64,000 nucleotides of DNA. Origin: Plasmodiophora brassicae. Lineage: Eukaryota; Endomyxa; Phytomyxea; Plasmodiophorida; Plasmodiophoridae. The stretch covers positions 1,426,001 through 1,490,000 of the forward strand of contig JASFAU010000003.1 in NCBI GenBank assembly GCA_039704465.1, given 5' to 3'. Under the pieces are notes generated by a model. It made no database searches and was not told the DNA's origin. It saw only the letters and a list, made by a program, of their open reading frames with translations. This document shows, piece by piece, positions 1 through 11,658 of the stretch (position 1 is its first letter; each line of letters begins with the position of its first letter). The translations under genes and the position numbers were made by a program.

Positions 1-967
1 CGTTCCTGGTCGACAACGAATCCCTGTATGACATCGCTTCAAGGAACCTCGCCGTCGACCGGTAACGAACTCGCTCGTTGATAATAACGTTAACCCAACC
101 GAAAGCTGCCACCAGGCCAACGTACTTTAACCTCAACCGTGTCATCGCTCAAGTCGTCTCATCGCTGACGGTGGGTATGACGACGAGTCGCTGGGCAACG
201 CACTGAACATTTCGTGCAGGTGTCGACGAGGTTCCAAGGCGCTCTCGACCTGCACCTGTCCGATTTGCAAACGAACCTGGTGCCGTACCCGCGCCTCCAT
301 TTCCCGGTGACGGCGTACGCCCCCGTGGTCTCCGCCCAGGTGGCCTACAACGAGCGAATGTCGGTCGCTGACATCACGAGCGCCGCGTTCGAACCTGCTA
401 ACCAGATGGTATGCGCTGCCCTGGCGCCCGCGCACAGCACCTGAACCGTCTCTAGATCCGATGCCGTCCTCCCTCTGGACGGTACGTCGCCTGCTGTTTG
501 ATGTACCGAGGCGATGTCGCCCCGAAGGACGTCAACGCGTCGATATCCATGCTGAAGGCCAAGCGCGACATTCGTTTCGTGGATTGGTAAGGGTCGATGC
601 TCCGCAGGCCATCACGCGTCTAAGCGCTTGGGGAAGGTGCCCCACTGGGTTCAAGGTCGGCATCAACAGCCAGGAGCCGGCGACGGTCCCCGATGGGGAC
701 CTTGCCGTCCTGAAGCGCTCGCTGACGACGATCTCGAACACGACGGCGATTGCCGACGTCATGTCGGCCATCGACCGGAAGTTCGACATGATGTACGGCA
801 AGCGCGCCTTCGTGCACTGGTACGTCGGCGAAGGCATGGAGGAAGGCGAGTTCACCGAGGCGCGGGACGACCTGGCCAACCTCGAGCGCGACTATAGCGA
901 ACTGAACGGCGACGCTAAGCAGTCCGAGGACGACGACGACCAGGACGACGAATACGCTGATGAATGA
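1..967 (+). CDS. Alpha-tubulin, C-terminal half (5' end outside window)
   Basis: Alpha-tubulin forms the alpha/beta dimer of microtubules. Five exons can be joined: 1-61, 116-170, 220-408, 456-586 and 637-967, with four introns of 47-54 nt. The translation follows the family from the [10 protein letters not shown] region (about residue 200) through [11 protein letters not shown], the [10 protein letters not shown] block and the [17 protein letters not shown] helix to the acidic tail. It is more divergent than typical alpha-tubulins: the usual CDPRHGKYMACC stretch reads [12 protein letters not shown]. The tail ends DDEYADE, so the usual terminal tyrosine is absent. Intron 4 uses an AAG acceptor. 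The stop lies 6 bp from the convergent end of the MORN5-like gene. Identity is certain; whether this is the main or a specialised isotype cannot be told. Confidence 0.95.
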
Positions 968-972
968 ATCGT

Positions 973-1710
973 TCATGAGTACTGTGCACCGGTCGCGACG
1001 TAGCAGTTGGCAACGGCCCACTGTCGAAGCGCCTCGCTCGGTTTCTCGATGAGCTTGCCCTGGGCGTCATCGGCTCAGTTACCATTCACAAACGGGATTG
1101 GGCATCGCCTGACATCGTAGGTGAAGACCGCGTCCTTCCCAATGTCAAGGAAACCAGTGCCGATGTCGTACGTCCCTTGCGGTATCGCGGCCGGGCCTCC
1201 ATCGTTACGCAGACGCACAGGATCTGGAATGGGCGGTTAGGGCCACGATCGGCAGGAACTGTCTGGGGAGCCCCGACCTTGCAGCAGGAGCGGGTCGGTG
1301 ATCTCGCTCTGGAAGCGCTGGTCGTCCTCCGTGCAATAGTCCCAGCTGACGTCGTCATGGAACCGCAGACCGTCATGGAACGTCACGACGGGCTGCCCCA
1401 CAGATCCACCTCTTCAATTCGAAACGCATGAGACCACCCTCCACTTACGTCACTAGCAACGCCATGCGCCCATACGGCTTCCACTGTCCCTTCCGGGAAG
1501 ACTATCGTTCCCGTGCCATGGAACCTGGCTCGTCTGTTCACTGGTCGGGGCCGCGCCCGCTCACTGACCGACGAACCTTCCGTTGGACAGTTCGCCGTCG
1601 TAGGCGACCCCGTTATCGAACTTCAGGACGGACGAGCCGCCCTCGATGCTGTCGGGGGCATCGAGCGCGCTCAGGATCCGGTCGCGATCCTCCTGCGACA
1701 GCGGCGCCAT
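973..1710 (-). CDS. MORN repeat-containing protein 5 (MORN5) homologue
   Basis: The five exons, on the complement, are 1710-1577, 1524-1449, 1392-1278, 1223-1090 and 1059-973, giving 181 aa in a continuous frame. The N-terminal part carries MORN units (AYDGELSNGRFHGTGTIVFP). The rest follows the MORN5 family: a VSWDYCTEDDQRF stretch corresponding to the NWHYC..DRRF region, and IPQGTYDIGTGF corresponding to IPKGYYDCGDGF. MORN5-type proteins are typically found in ciliated or flagellated organisms, which fits the neighbouring tubulin and the dynein further on. Intron 4 would be only 30 nt; without it the protein stops about 30 residues earlier. The start MAPLSQEDRD was chosen because it directly precedes the conserved part. 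It is divergent from TAF1 and shares a 133-bp upstream region with it. Confidence 0.8.
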
Positions 1711-1843
1711 GCGCGCCCCGTCGACAATGGTACCCGAGGTCGATCCCTGTCCCAGGGGGTGGCATACCATTGCGGAAGGAATGATCCAGAACGTTGGCTG
1801 TGCTGGGTCGCGTGCCCAGGAGTGAATCTGCGCTCCCTGCTCT
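1711..1843. promoter_or_regulatory. Shared divergent upstream region of MORN5-like gene and TAF1
   Basis: Only 133 bp separate the two start codons, so any promoters must sit here or overlap the coding regions. No TATA box stands out. This is inferred from gene orientation only. Confidence 0.4.
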
Positions 1844-4800
1844 ATGTCGTCGCCCGACGACAGCGTTGCCCATCCCTGGCGTCACCCTGCCGCTGAGGAT
1901 GCTCCTCCGCCCCGGCCAGCGGTCGGGGCGCCCGGCTTCAGCTGGCCTTCTCCCCCGCACCAGGACGACGACTACGACTGGGACACGGAAGACGACCAGC
2001 AGCCTCAGAAGCGACCGGGGCCCCAGGCGACACCGGCCATGGTCTACGTTTCGCCAGCGGTAACGTGGCCGCCGGCATCGCAGGCGTCGCCGTCGGAGGC
2101 GGACGCCCTGCTTCGTGACCCGGGCAACGTGCTGCGAGTGGAGACCGACGGGGAACTCGTCCTGCGATTCTCCAGGCTGTTCGGGCCGATGGCGATCGCC
2201 GACGCGAACGACGTCCAGCTGGTCAAGGCACGTGGGACGCATCGCCGGCAAGCCATGGCGAACGCGGACGCCGACGACGCGGCCACGTTCCTCGATAGCG
2301 GGTCGAAGGCGTGGACGCCTGAGTCTGGGGCTGGCCCCGGTGATGACGACGATGTGGAAGATGACCCCAGGTATGCCGTCGGGCGGGCTCTATACGAAGG
2401 CGATGATGCGCCCGAGTTGGCAGCGCGTCTGGACCCATCGTCGTTCTCTTTGATCGAGCAGCTCCAGTGGGAGGACGACGTTCGCATGGAGACGCCTCCG
2501 GCGACACCGCCGGGCGGCGATGCCGTTCCCGATGCACGACCGGCAGCAACGGCCAGCGATGCGTCCAGGGCAGCAATGTCGTTCATTGACTCGGCACCTC
2601 CTGAACCGTATAGCGCCTCGGCGCTCCCCGAGGCGCATCGCCCATTGATGCTTCATCTGGGTCGGCGACGGCGTCCCAGCAGGGACGTACGACATGGCCA
2701 AAGTCTTCCGCAATGGAACCTGCCAACGGTGCACTGCTGGGATCAGCACTGGGACACGCCATGCGTTCCACAGCGGGCGACCTCGATGCCAGAGACGCCC
2801 GCAGCGCTCGTCGGCAGGAACGACGATTTCGAAAGCATGTCCTGGCTGGAGGACGTCGCCTGGGACCGCAAGCCGAAGGCGGGCCGAGTCCCCCTGCTTC
2901 TCAACGCCAACGACCGCAACATGATCTTCGTCGAGGAAGGCGACGAGACGGAGGTGCCGACCGAGTCCCAACCGCCTCCGCAGCAGGCGCCGGCGTCGCG
3001 GTTCAACGTGTCGCATGACGACTCGGGAAAGTACGCGTCGTACCGCGACGACATGGGGGCCGTCGTCGGCAAGACCGGCCTGCAGCACGCCCTGTTCGCC
3101 AAGAACCTCATCGAGGACCTGTTCCCGACGGATCGTAAGCCGCAGGAGTGGGCGGAATGGCACCGCCCCCAGCTGCGCCTGGCTCGTGGGTCCCCGATGG
3201 CGCTGAAGGTGTCGAGCGGGCAGACCCGCCCATCGCCACAGGCGTCGTCGTCGACGAAGAAGTTCGTGCCCAGGCGGGTACGCGAGGTCTCCGGCAAGGA
3301 CGGCGATCTGGTCCTGATGGAGTACGTCGAGCAGCACCCGCTGCTGATCCAGACGACGGGCATGGCCAGCGAGCTGGTCACGTTCTACCGTCAGCGCAAC
3401 GACAAGGACGGGTTCCAGCCGCAGCCCGAACACGGCACCATCCGCGTCGTGTCCAGCGAGATGGACGACGAGACGCCGTTCCTCGGCAAGATCCGCCCGG
3501 GCGTCTGCATTCAGGCGCTGAACAACAACATGTTCGCCGTCCCCGTCGTCCGGCAGCACCTGTCGACGTCCACCACTGACTTTCTGCTGTGCGTGTCATC
3601 GCGGGGGACATCGTTCTCGCTGCGGCCGCTGCCGGCCCTGTTCCTGGCCGGGCAGATCCAGCCCAAGATGGAGGTGCCCGCCCCGAACTCCCGTGCCGCG
3701 TCCGCGTTCATGAAACGGCGCCTGACCGTCTACATGCATCGCAAGTTGCAGGAGCGGGGCGCCATTCAGATCTCCGAGGTGTTCACCGCGTTCCCGGACC
3801 AGTCGGAGACGGCGATCCGCGCCAAGTTGAAGGAGGTCGCCGCGTTCCAGCGTCGCGGCGACCTCAGCGGGTACTGGACGCCGAGGCCGGATCGGCCGCC
3901 GGTCCGCGACACCGTCCTGTGGGACCTGGTCACCCCGGAGGCGCTCTGCGTCTACGAGCGCCTGGAGTCGGGGCGGCAGGCGCTGCGCGACCAGTTCGGC
4001 ATCGCGTTACTGGCCACGCTGACGCAGTCGGAGCGCATCTTCATCGCCAAGATGGCCGCGGATCACCCGCTGAAGCGCGTCGCGCTGTTCATCGAGCAGC
4101 AGACGCGGCTAACGCCCTGGAACCTGTCGTCGAACTTCTGCACGGCCATGAACGGCCTCTGCGTGTTGCGGTTGAACGGCCCCGGGAACCCGATCGGGCG
4201 CGGCGGCGGCCTGAGCTACCTGCGGGCGCCGACCCGCGCCGAGCCGGACCCCATCGAGGAGAAACTCGGCCCGGCCACCGGGCTCACGGGCACCAACAAG
4301 GACCTGCGGAAGCTCGACATGAACGGCCTCAGGGACGTTCTCCTGTCGTTCGGCGTGCCCAAGGCCCGGATCGATAAGCTGCTCCGGTTGGGGACGCGTC
4401 GTGCGCATCGCAGAGCGTTCGACGGCTGACCGTTGACGTGTGGCAGGTGGGAGAGGGTGGACCTGGTGCGCTTGAAGGCGACCGAAGCGGCTCGCGACGG
4501 TCACGACAACGAATGGTCGAGATTCGCGAGGTCGCAGAGGAACACGTACCGGGCGCTGAGGGCCCAGTTCCTGAAGGACGCGCAGAGGTTGCTGGAGAGG
4601 CAATGCGAGTTGCTTGCCGGGCAGGAAGGCGCTCTGGTCGGGACGACAGACCAGGACGATGCCACGGTGGACGAGATGGAGGAATGGGCGAAGGACCTCG
4701 AGTCGATGATGGAGAGCGAGGATCTCGGCAGGAAGAAGAAGAACGGTAAAGCGGGCGCCGCTGACGAGGACGAGGCCGCCGAGTACAACAACTGGGTCGA

Positions 4801-5593
4801 GTCGAAGCAAACGGCGAAGTTGCCCAAGGAGACGCCGTCGCAGCAGTCCAGTACGAGAGACGAAGCGTTGCCGGCGACGATGACGACGACGACGACGACG
4901 GTGAAGAAGCGGAAAACGGTGAAGAGGAAACGTCTGAAGAAGGTCGTGACGACGATGAACGCGTCGGATGGGACGACCACGACGATGGTGACGATGATCG
5001 ATGACCCGGACCTGGTCGAGGCGTACGCCGCCGATCTGGTCGACAACGGCACCCGATTCTACGAGCTGATGTCGTCGTCCGCGACCGCCGAGCACGAGAT
5101 CGTGGATCCATCGGCCAGCGGAAACGCTGGGGCGATGACGTCCGCTGTCGACGCGGGGCTGGAACGCGCCAGGCAGCGCCTGGACACCAAGAAACGTCGC
5201 CGTGGACGGCTCCCAGGCAGCAACGCGCGTAAGAAGTCGACGCTGCTGCTAGCCATCAAGCAAGGCAGGCAGAAAGGGGTCGCAGGGAGGAAGCGAGGGA
5301 GGCCCAAGGTGCTTGCACCGTCGTCGTCCGACCGCCCGTCAATGCTAGTGGTTGGCGGGGCGGCAGCGGGATCGCCGGCGCCGTTACGTGCGACCGGCGA
5401 CACGGACACCATTGTGAGCGCGGCCCCAGCCAAGAAGGTGGTGACGGTTCGATGCTCGCGCTGCAAGATGGTCGGGCACACGAAGAGCAACAGCAAGTGC
5501 CCGGCGCTGGTCGCTGGTGCGGCGCCCGTCGTCATCGAACGAAACGGCAGCCTGGTCGTCACGTTGAAACCGGCGTCGGCGTCCGCCTCCTAG
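1844..5593 (+). CDS. Transcription initiation factor TFIID subunit 1 (TAF1)
   Basis: TAF1 is the largest TFIID subunit and scaffolds the pre-initiation complex at RNA polymerase II promoters. There are two exons, 1844-4386 and 4447-5593, with a 60-nt intron; the joined protein is 1229 aa. The N-terminal half is acidic and low-complexity, with the TAF1 signature LRFSRLFGP near residue 110. The central DUF3591 region is clear: EYVEQHPLLIQTTGMAS, PNSRAASAFMKRRL, TPWNLSSNFCTAMNG and TGTNKDLRKLDMNGLRDVL. Exon 2 continues directly with the WERVDLVR segment. Near the C-terminus a zinc knuckle (CSRCKMVGHTKSNSKC) is visible. No bromodomain follows, unlike animal TAF1, so this is the short architecture. 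The ATG at 1844 is the first in frame. Confidence 0.93.
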
Positions 5594-5643
5594 CAGGATG
5601 TCTATAGCATATTCGTATACACTTGTATGATGGGTGCGGCGGT

Positions 5644-7042
5644 TCAGAACCCGAACGTGAACGTCCGTATGCGCTCGATAACGACCCCGACGTCGTCGTC
5701 CGTCTTGGCGCCCATGCGCCGATCGAAACAACTCGAGCAGGAATGCGGCGGCGGCGGCGGCGACCCGGCAGCCCCATCTCGCTTGTAGCGGACGCCGAGC
5801 ATGGTGGAGAGCCTGGCGGCCAGCGCGAACCTGGACCGGTTGCGACGCTGCCGCCTGCAGATCTCGTACGTGTAGCAACCCTGCAGGACCCTGTCGGCGA
5901 CGTTACTGCTGATGTCCATCGAGACGATGCGCCCGTTGATCAGCAGCGCCCGGGACAACGCGCGCAGGCCCAGGTTGCCGATCTTGTTGTACCCGACGTC
6001 CATGTGCTGCAACGACGAGTTCTCCTGCATCGCCATGGCGATGGCGATCGCTCCCCGATCGCCGATCTCGTTCCTGGATAGGTCCAGGTGGCCCAGCGAG
6101 GTGTTGCAGCGAACAGCATCCGCCATCTGGGCGGCGCCGTCCTCGCCGCACGAATTCCCGCTGATGTCCAGCGACACCAGCGAGCGGTTCACGCGCAGGG
6201 CGGACGCCAACGTGGCGATGCCCATGGCGCCGGCGGTGTTGTTGCTCAGGTTCAGGTGCAAGAGCTGGCATCGGAAATGGGGCAGCAGCAGCAGACTCGA
6301 TAGCGCGTTGACGCCCTTGTGGTTCACGGCCGTCGACTGGACGTCGAACCGCGACAACCGCGACCGGCGATTCGCTGACACGGCCTCGGTCAGCGCTCGA
6401 ACGCCCTTATGGTAGATATAGTTATCTCTGAAGCGCCCGGCAAAGGTCAGACGCGTCTCGGTGCAGACGACGAGCGACGGTTTACCTAATGTCTAGCGTG
6501 GTTAGCGTCGAGTTAACGGCCAGGGCGCCCGCTAAGGATTCGGCGCCGGCCCAGGTAACATCGACTCGGCGCATCGACAGAATCAGGAGCGTGGCGTTGT
6601 CCTTGAGTGAGTGGGCGACTTTGGCGAGGCCATCGTCGCCCAAGCCGGTCTGGTCCAGGACGATGTGGACGAGGGCGGTGTTGGAGTGCAGGACGGTAGC
6701 GATGCTGTCGATGGCCGGTGGTGACAATCGGAAGCCGGAGATGTCGAGCAGGCGGACGTGTCGGTTGGGGAGCAGGGCCGATCCCAGCATTGTGATTTCG
6801 AACCCTTCACAGGCCCGGCAGGTGGCGACGACGGCGCGTCGTTGTACGTCGCCAGGATTGTCCTCCCATTTGACGCTGGTTAGGGATGGGTCGTCGTGCC
6901 GGCATCGATCAATCAGGCGCCGCTTGGATCCGACTAGGGTGTGCTTGGCGAGGCCCGTGACGCAGGAGATGGTGCCATGCAGGTGTGCCAGCAGGGTCCG
7001 CTTCTTTAGGCGACGCCGGGCGAGGCCGATAGCCCCCTCCAT
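5644..7042 (-). CDS. Leucine-rich-repeat (RNI-like) protein
   Basis: Two exons on the complement, 7042-6486 and 6427-5644, joined over a 58-nt intron, give a 446-aa protein. From about residue 110 there are ribonuclease-inhibitor-type leucine-rich repeats such as LLHLNLSNN, LVSLDISGN, LGHLDLSRN and LQHMDVGYNKIGN, separated by helical segments. No NACHT, kinase or membrane domain is visible. The C-terminal 80 residues are basic and contain a run of prolines. Proteins of this type are usually protein-binding scaffolds; the partner is unknown. It converges with TAF1, with 50 bp between the stops, so the 3' untranslated regions probably overlap. Confidence 0.8.
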
Positions 7043-7134
7043 GCCGTGTTGCGTGTTAAAGTGTAATACGCACGCTTGTCGATAGTACGACCTCGTTCTA
7101 ATAGTACACACAGATCGAAAGATATTACTGGGCC

Positions 7135-7164
7135 TATATGTATGTGCCCTTGCACACACATATA
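7135..7164. repeat. AT-rich short inverted repeat
   Basis: TATATGTATGTGC is followed, after a 3-4 nt gap, by GCACACACATATA: 13-bp arms with one mismatch. It lies between the LRR gene start and the first 5S gene. It may be a cruciform or merely a TG-repeat by-product. Confidence 0.5.
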
Positions 7165-7284
7165 TCCCCCGATCCTGACCATGGCCGACCCGGTACCGTA
7201 CGAGATAGTGGGGGCCAGCGTATCGTATCCTTACGTCGGACCAGATCCCCAAATTGGCAGGCAACGGGGCGGCAGCTATTGCAT

Positions 7285-7314
7285 ACATGAAGGCGGAAGT
7301 GAACCACCAACACT
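7285..7314 (+). promoter_or_regulatory. Conserved 5S upstream element, copy 1
   Basis: The 30 bp immediately before 5S copy 1 match the same positions in copies 4, 5 and 6 (pattern ACATsAAGsyGGArrTGm then ACyACCArCAC). Conservation stops being obvious about 60 bp upstream. Its role as an external promoter element is inferred. Confidence 0.55.
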
Positions 7315-7434
7315 GGTTACGTTCATACAACACCGAATGTGCCGTATCTCATTCCGAATTGCGAAGCCAAATGGTGTTTGGCCTGTCCAGTACTCGGGAG
7401 GGGGACCACCGGGGAACCGCATGGTGATGTAACC
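7315..7434 (+). rRNA. 5S ribosomal RNA, dispersed copy 1
   Basis: This 120-nt gene has the eukaryotic 5S layout. Terminal helix bases GGTTAC and GTAACC pair. The conserved CGTATCTCATTCCGAATTGC block and the internal promoter (GAAGCCAAATGG, then CAGTACTCGGGAGGGGGACC) are present. It is followed by a six-T RNA polymerase III terminator at 7435-7440. It differs from the other copies by CCTGTCCAG in place of CCTGTTCAG. The small ORFs in this stretch repeat at every copy and are not genes. Confidence 0.95.
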
Positions 7435-7563
7435 TTTTTTGCCCGGTGCTCGCCGAAGTCATCAACTGCTTTGTCGGCTCACTGCAACGTGCGCCATGGC
7501 ATGGCAGTGCGCCTTGAAAGAAGCGTGCTCCCGTGAAGTGGGTGCACCGCCGGAAGGACCTTC

Positions 7564-7683
7564 GGTTACGTTCATACAACACCGAATGTGCCGTATCTCA
7601 TTCCGAATTGCGAAGCCAAATGGTGTTTGGCCTGTTCAGTACTCGGGAGGGGGACCACCGGGGAACCGCATGGTGATGTAACC
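7564..7683 (+). rRNA. 5S ribosomal RNA, dispersed copy 2
   Basis: Second 120-nt 5S gene, tandem with copy 1 after a 129-bp spacer, with a T5 terminator at 7684-7688. Its sequence is the common form (CCTGTTCAG, GGGGGACC). Its upstream flank resembles the shared element only weakly. After the terminator both copies 1 and 2 continue with a similar GCCCGG motif. Confidence 0.95.
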
Positions 7684-7688
7684 TTTTT

Positions 7689-8111
7689 GGCCCGGCTCAT
7701 CCATCGTTCGTCGACTGGCACGTTCGCATGCTGGCTCGCGAGGTCTTTGTCCCATACCATGCGTTGTTGGCGACTGACATACACGTCATTGGGCACGCAA
7801 CCGAAAGTGGCTCGGCACCCTCTTCAGAGCGTAACATCAGAGGAATCGCAGACGATGGAACGTCGCGTCAAGCATGTGATCTATGCGAGGATGGCTGCGA
7901 CTTCCGTATGGACCCGTGCTGCCCACGGGCTTGGAATTGGGAAAAATCGGCCATGGCGTCGTTCGAGTCTGTGACACAGTGCGAGGTGGAGGTCAGCCTC
8001 ACGGGGCTTTTGATGCGTTCTGCCCCGGTAGTGTGAAACCGATCGTTGCAGAGCCGAGTGCGGTCGTAGGGGCGGCAGCCGCAGCCGCAGCCGCACGCTG
8101 CCGGCTCGACC
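7689..8111. other. Intergenic region before USO1
   Basis: 423 bp without a gene I can support. A plus-strand open frame of about 100 codons exists but shows no recognisable domain. A short CAGCCG-type run at about 8070-8100 precedes the USO1 start. It presumably holds the USO1 promoter. Confidence 0.4.
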
Positions 8112-10589
8112 ATGTTCTCCTTCCTGACCGGGTCGACGTCGACGACCGTGCCGACGTCGCGATTGCTGTCTCGCGTCGAGCATTCGAGCGTCGTCGACGA
8201 GCGCGTCGACGCTCTACGCCAGTTGAATGAGATCCCGCTGCATACGCTGACGAAGCATCGTGCCGCCCAACACCTGGCCAGGGTGCTCGTGAATACTGCC
8301 GAACATCATCTCGATGATGCCGACGTACACATTGAAATCATTCAAACGTTGACGCTGTTGACGACAACGCCGACACCAGGCGGCGTGAACGATATCGACC
8401 TTCAAGGTAGCCTCCGACATGATTTGCGTTAGCCAGCGAGTACCAATGTTGTTCAACATTCTATTCACATTGTGTTCAGCTCTGCAATTATTCTGAGGCG
8501 AGGTCTTGCAGGTGATGATATCGATGGAGACGAAGGGCAAAGTTCAGCTGCCGACGCCCAAGAAAACGCGGATATGTTCTTGCAGAATGAGGACGCGCTG
8601 GACATTCTGCAGATGTTTCTTGAACCCAGCCACTCTGTCTTGGTTCGCGTGCATACGCTACGCCTCCTTCTGCAATTGCTGCGCCAGCGCACCAGCCTGG
8701 TCCAGGAGGCGATTCTCTCACGATCCGGCTTCATCAAGATCTTGATTGAGCTGCTCGGTGCTGCTGGCGAAATTCTTCGCAATGAGGCAATTTTGGTCAT
8801 GGAGGCACTCGTCACTGGAAACGCTGCCATTCAGGGCATCTGCGCTTTCAATGGGATCTTCGAGATTCTACTTGGCATCGCCAAAGACGAAGGTGGCCAT
8901 GGCATCGTCGCCGATGACTGCTACACTTTGATTCTTGCCCTCATTCGCGAGAATGTGTCCAACGTCAATTATTTCCGGGAGGTCGGATGCATTCAACGGT
9001 TGTTCCCGCTACTGCTTTCAGTGCAGAAGGCATTTCATCTCAAGTCGCCGCCGCCTGGCGCGGTACAACGCCAAACATCAGACCCTGGTGTACCACCTGT
9101 TCCAGCTGTCAAGCCGACCGCATCTCTGTCGCTCCTCTTCGACATCATCACTGTTGTTGATGCTGGCCAACGTTCGCAAGCGCAGCTGGCCACTATACCT
9201 GCCATTGACGCCTACTTTTCCATTATCAACGATGGGGATTTGCCGTCAGACATAGCATGTGGCCTTCTGCGAATCATCGGTCGAAGCGTTCTGTGCTGCC
9301 CTGCTTCTCGCACCGCTCTGTCCTCTTGTAGAGTTAACGGGCTCACTGCTCTAGTTCACGTCCTTCGCATTGCCCTTGATGGTCATGACATCAACCAATG
9401 CTCGAACGCGTTGTTCCTTCTGGAGTCATTCTACTACGATAACGAAAAGGCGCAGGTGGCTGCCGTATCCGCACTCGCTCCCCACCCGTCTGATGTTGCT
9501 CCATCCTCCATTGCTCCACTGCTCGTGCAGTCACTTGAACTCTGGCGCAACGACCCCAAATCATTCCGGGATTCGATTCGGTACTGGATCACGACGCGTC
9601 TTCTGTCACTTCTGGTTCGACGGAACGAGACGGCGAAACAGATTGCGCTGTCGACAGCGATAGCAGAACCCGTTGACGAGCGCCCTGCTCAACGATTAAT
9701 GGATTCCATCGTTCGCACGATTCAGGCCGCGTTTGATACATCACATGCTGATGCTCGTGTTCGCTCGTCGCTGCTGCTTCTGCTGTGCGAATGCCTTGCT
9801 GACTCCAGTGAGTCAGTGTCGATCTTGCTGGGGTCCGCGCATCTCACCGAGAGCCTGCTTGCTGTGGCGCCCTGGACGTCCACCGACGTCGTTGTTAGTG
9901 GACTTGGCACGTTCGTATGGGCATTATGTCTTGTGCATTCAGATATTGAAACGTTTCGTCCCACTCTCCGTCGGGTTGTTACTTCGGTTATTGGCGTTGA
10001 CCGATTCAAGATGTGCCTTCAGCGACTTCGTGCGTCTCCAGAACTTGCCAAGGTTCGAGATGAGCCATGCTGGGAACCGATGCCCATAATGCAACTAGTG
10101 CTATTCGACAGTTATTTTTCGAGCCAGTTCGAGAAGGTCGTCGACCTTTGCGATTCCCGGCTGCTCTTGATTGTCATCAAGCGGGATGGGCAGGCCGACG
10201 ACAGTGTTCCCGAGCAGCCACGAGTGATACCGTCGTCCGTAATATCAGACGAGCTTATCGCTGCCCGGTCACGAATCGCCGAGCTTGAGTCAAGTCTTCA
10301 AGCTGCCCTGGACGAGCTGGCAGATAAAACCGACGACGTCGCCCTGACCCGGTATCGTCTCGACCTTGTTCAGCAGGAGCTTCGCGACCTATCTTCAAAG
10401 GCCGGTCATCCCGTCTCTGATGGGGACCGTGCCCTTGAAATGAAACTCGGTGAATTGCGGACGGAGCACAACGTTCTTCTCGACCAGCACAACGACCTTC
10501 TCCTCCTCCTTGCCGCCTACGAGGACCCGGGCACTGCTGAGCGCCGCGAATCCAATAACTTCATCGACCCGCCCTCCCCGCTCCCGTAA
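8112..10589 (+). CDS. General vesicular transport factor p115 / Uso1 homologue
   Basis: Uso1/p115 is the golgin that tethers ER-derived and intra-Golgi vesicles upstream of SNARE pairing. There are two exons, 8112-8406 and 8512-10589, with a 105-nt intron, giving 790 aa. The armadillo-type globular head is well conserved: EILRNEAILVMEALVTGNAA, GIVADDCYTLILALIREN and NVNYFREVGCIQRLFPLLL match the family block for block. After about residue 650 a coiled coil starts (ISDELIAARSRIAELESSL), but it is far shorter than the long tail of animal or yeast proteins. The C-terminus is Asp/Pro-rich rather than strongly acidic. The start at 8112 is the first ATG of the frame. Confidence 0.9.
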
Positions 10590-10762
10590 ACCGTTTTTCA
10601 CGGTCTCTACCCATATCAGCGCAGATACATATCCACTGTCTAAATACATCTTTATCGAGATTACCGACGAATAGCGGGACTCGCCTGACGTCGGGATTGC
10701 CAGGTGAACCCCTACAACGGAAATTTTTTGGGTCGCCGCCACTGTTGCGGATCGTCGTCTCG

Positions 10763-11658
10763 ATGTCGGACGCCACCAAGATCCTCAACGAACTGAAGAC
10801 GGCGTTCGCCGCCAAGTCGCCCGACCTGAAGAAGTGCCAGGCGCTGGTCGACTCGTTTAAGGTATGCATGCGGGCGAGGTGCTGTCGGGAAGCACGCGTC
10901 TGATGCGGGGCGCAGTTGGCCTTGCTGAAACTTCCGGTCACGCCGCCGTTCAACCCGTCGGATCCCGCTGTTCGACAGCATCTGGTCACCGCCAGAGACG
11001 GGTTTGAAGTCGCTGTTCTGCTCAGTCTGCACCTCAGCGATCTGGCTGCCTTCGAATTGAATTTCCAGCAGCTGAAACCGTATTACTTCGACTTTGCGTG
11101 AGAACCCTCGGTTTTCTCCCGCTTTCGCTGGTAGACTGATATGGGTTTTATAGATCGGTGCTGCCTGAATCGTCTCAAAAGTGGCCTGTCCTTGGTCTGC
11201 GCTTGCTGAGTCTCCTCGCCGAATCTCGAATTGCCGAGTTCCATACGGAACTGGAGCTTCTGCCGGTTGCATCACATGGGAACCAGTTCATCTCGTACGC
11301 GATCGCTCTCGAGCAGGAGTTGATGGAAGGCAGCTACCGGTCCCTGTGGGATGCGAGCTCGAAGGTCCCGTTCCCCGAATACAGGTTCTTCGTTGACCAC
11401 CTCGTCAGTGCCGCAAGGGACAACATTGCCGAATGCTCTGAGAAGGCCTATCGGGAGCTCACCCCGGAGGACGCCATCAAACTGTTGAAGCTGTCGTCTA
11501 CCGCCGCACTAAGTGACTTCTGCGCCAAACGAGGATGGGAGCTCAAGAACAATGTCGTCCACTTCCGCCCCGTCGTCGACCAAACGTTCTTCATTCCGTC
11601 AAAGGAACTCATCAAGCAGGGGCTGGGATACGCGACCGAACTCGAGCGTATCGTCTAA
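10763..11658 (+). CDS. 26S proteasome regulatory subunit Rpn12 / PSMD8
   Basis: This is a lid subunit of the 19S proteasome particle, required late in lid assembly. Three exons (10763-10861, 10916-11097, 11154-11658; introns of 54 and 56 nt) give 261 aa, close to the core length of the family. N-terminal helices ILNELKTAFAAKSPDLKKC lead into the PCI-type fold. The segments FISYAIALEQELMEGSYRSLW and RDNIAECSEKAYRELTPEDA are typical of the CSN8/PSMD8 domain, as are VHFRPV and a helical C-terminus. It lies 173 bp downstream of USO1 in the same direction. Confidence 0.92.

Noticed and set aside
1613..2251. Minus-strand frame across the TAF1 start
   Set aside because: It is incompatible with the MORN5-like reading frame, which matches a family; Arg-rich shadow.
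7315..7440. Repeated small protein family with VTFIQHRMCRISFR at six places
   Set aside because: Each copy coincides with a 5S rRNA gene; the frame is a by-product of a conserved RNA sequence.
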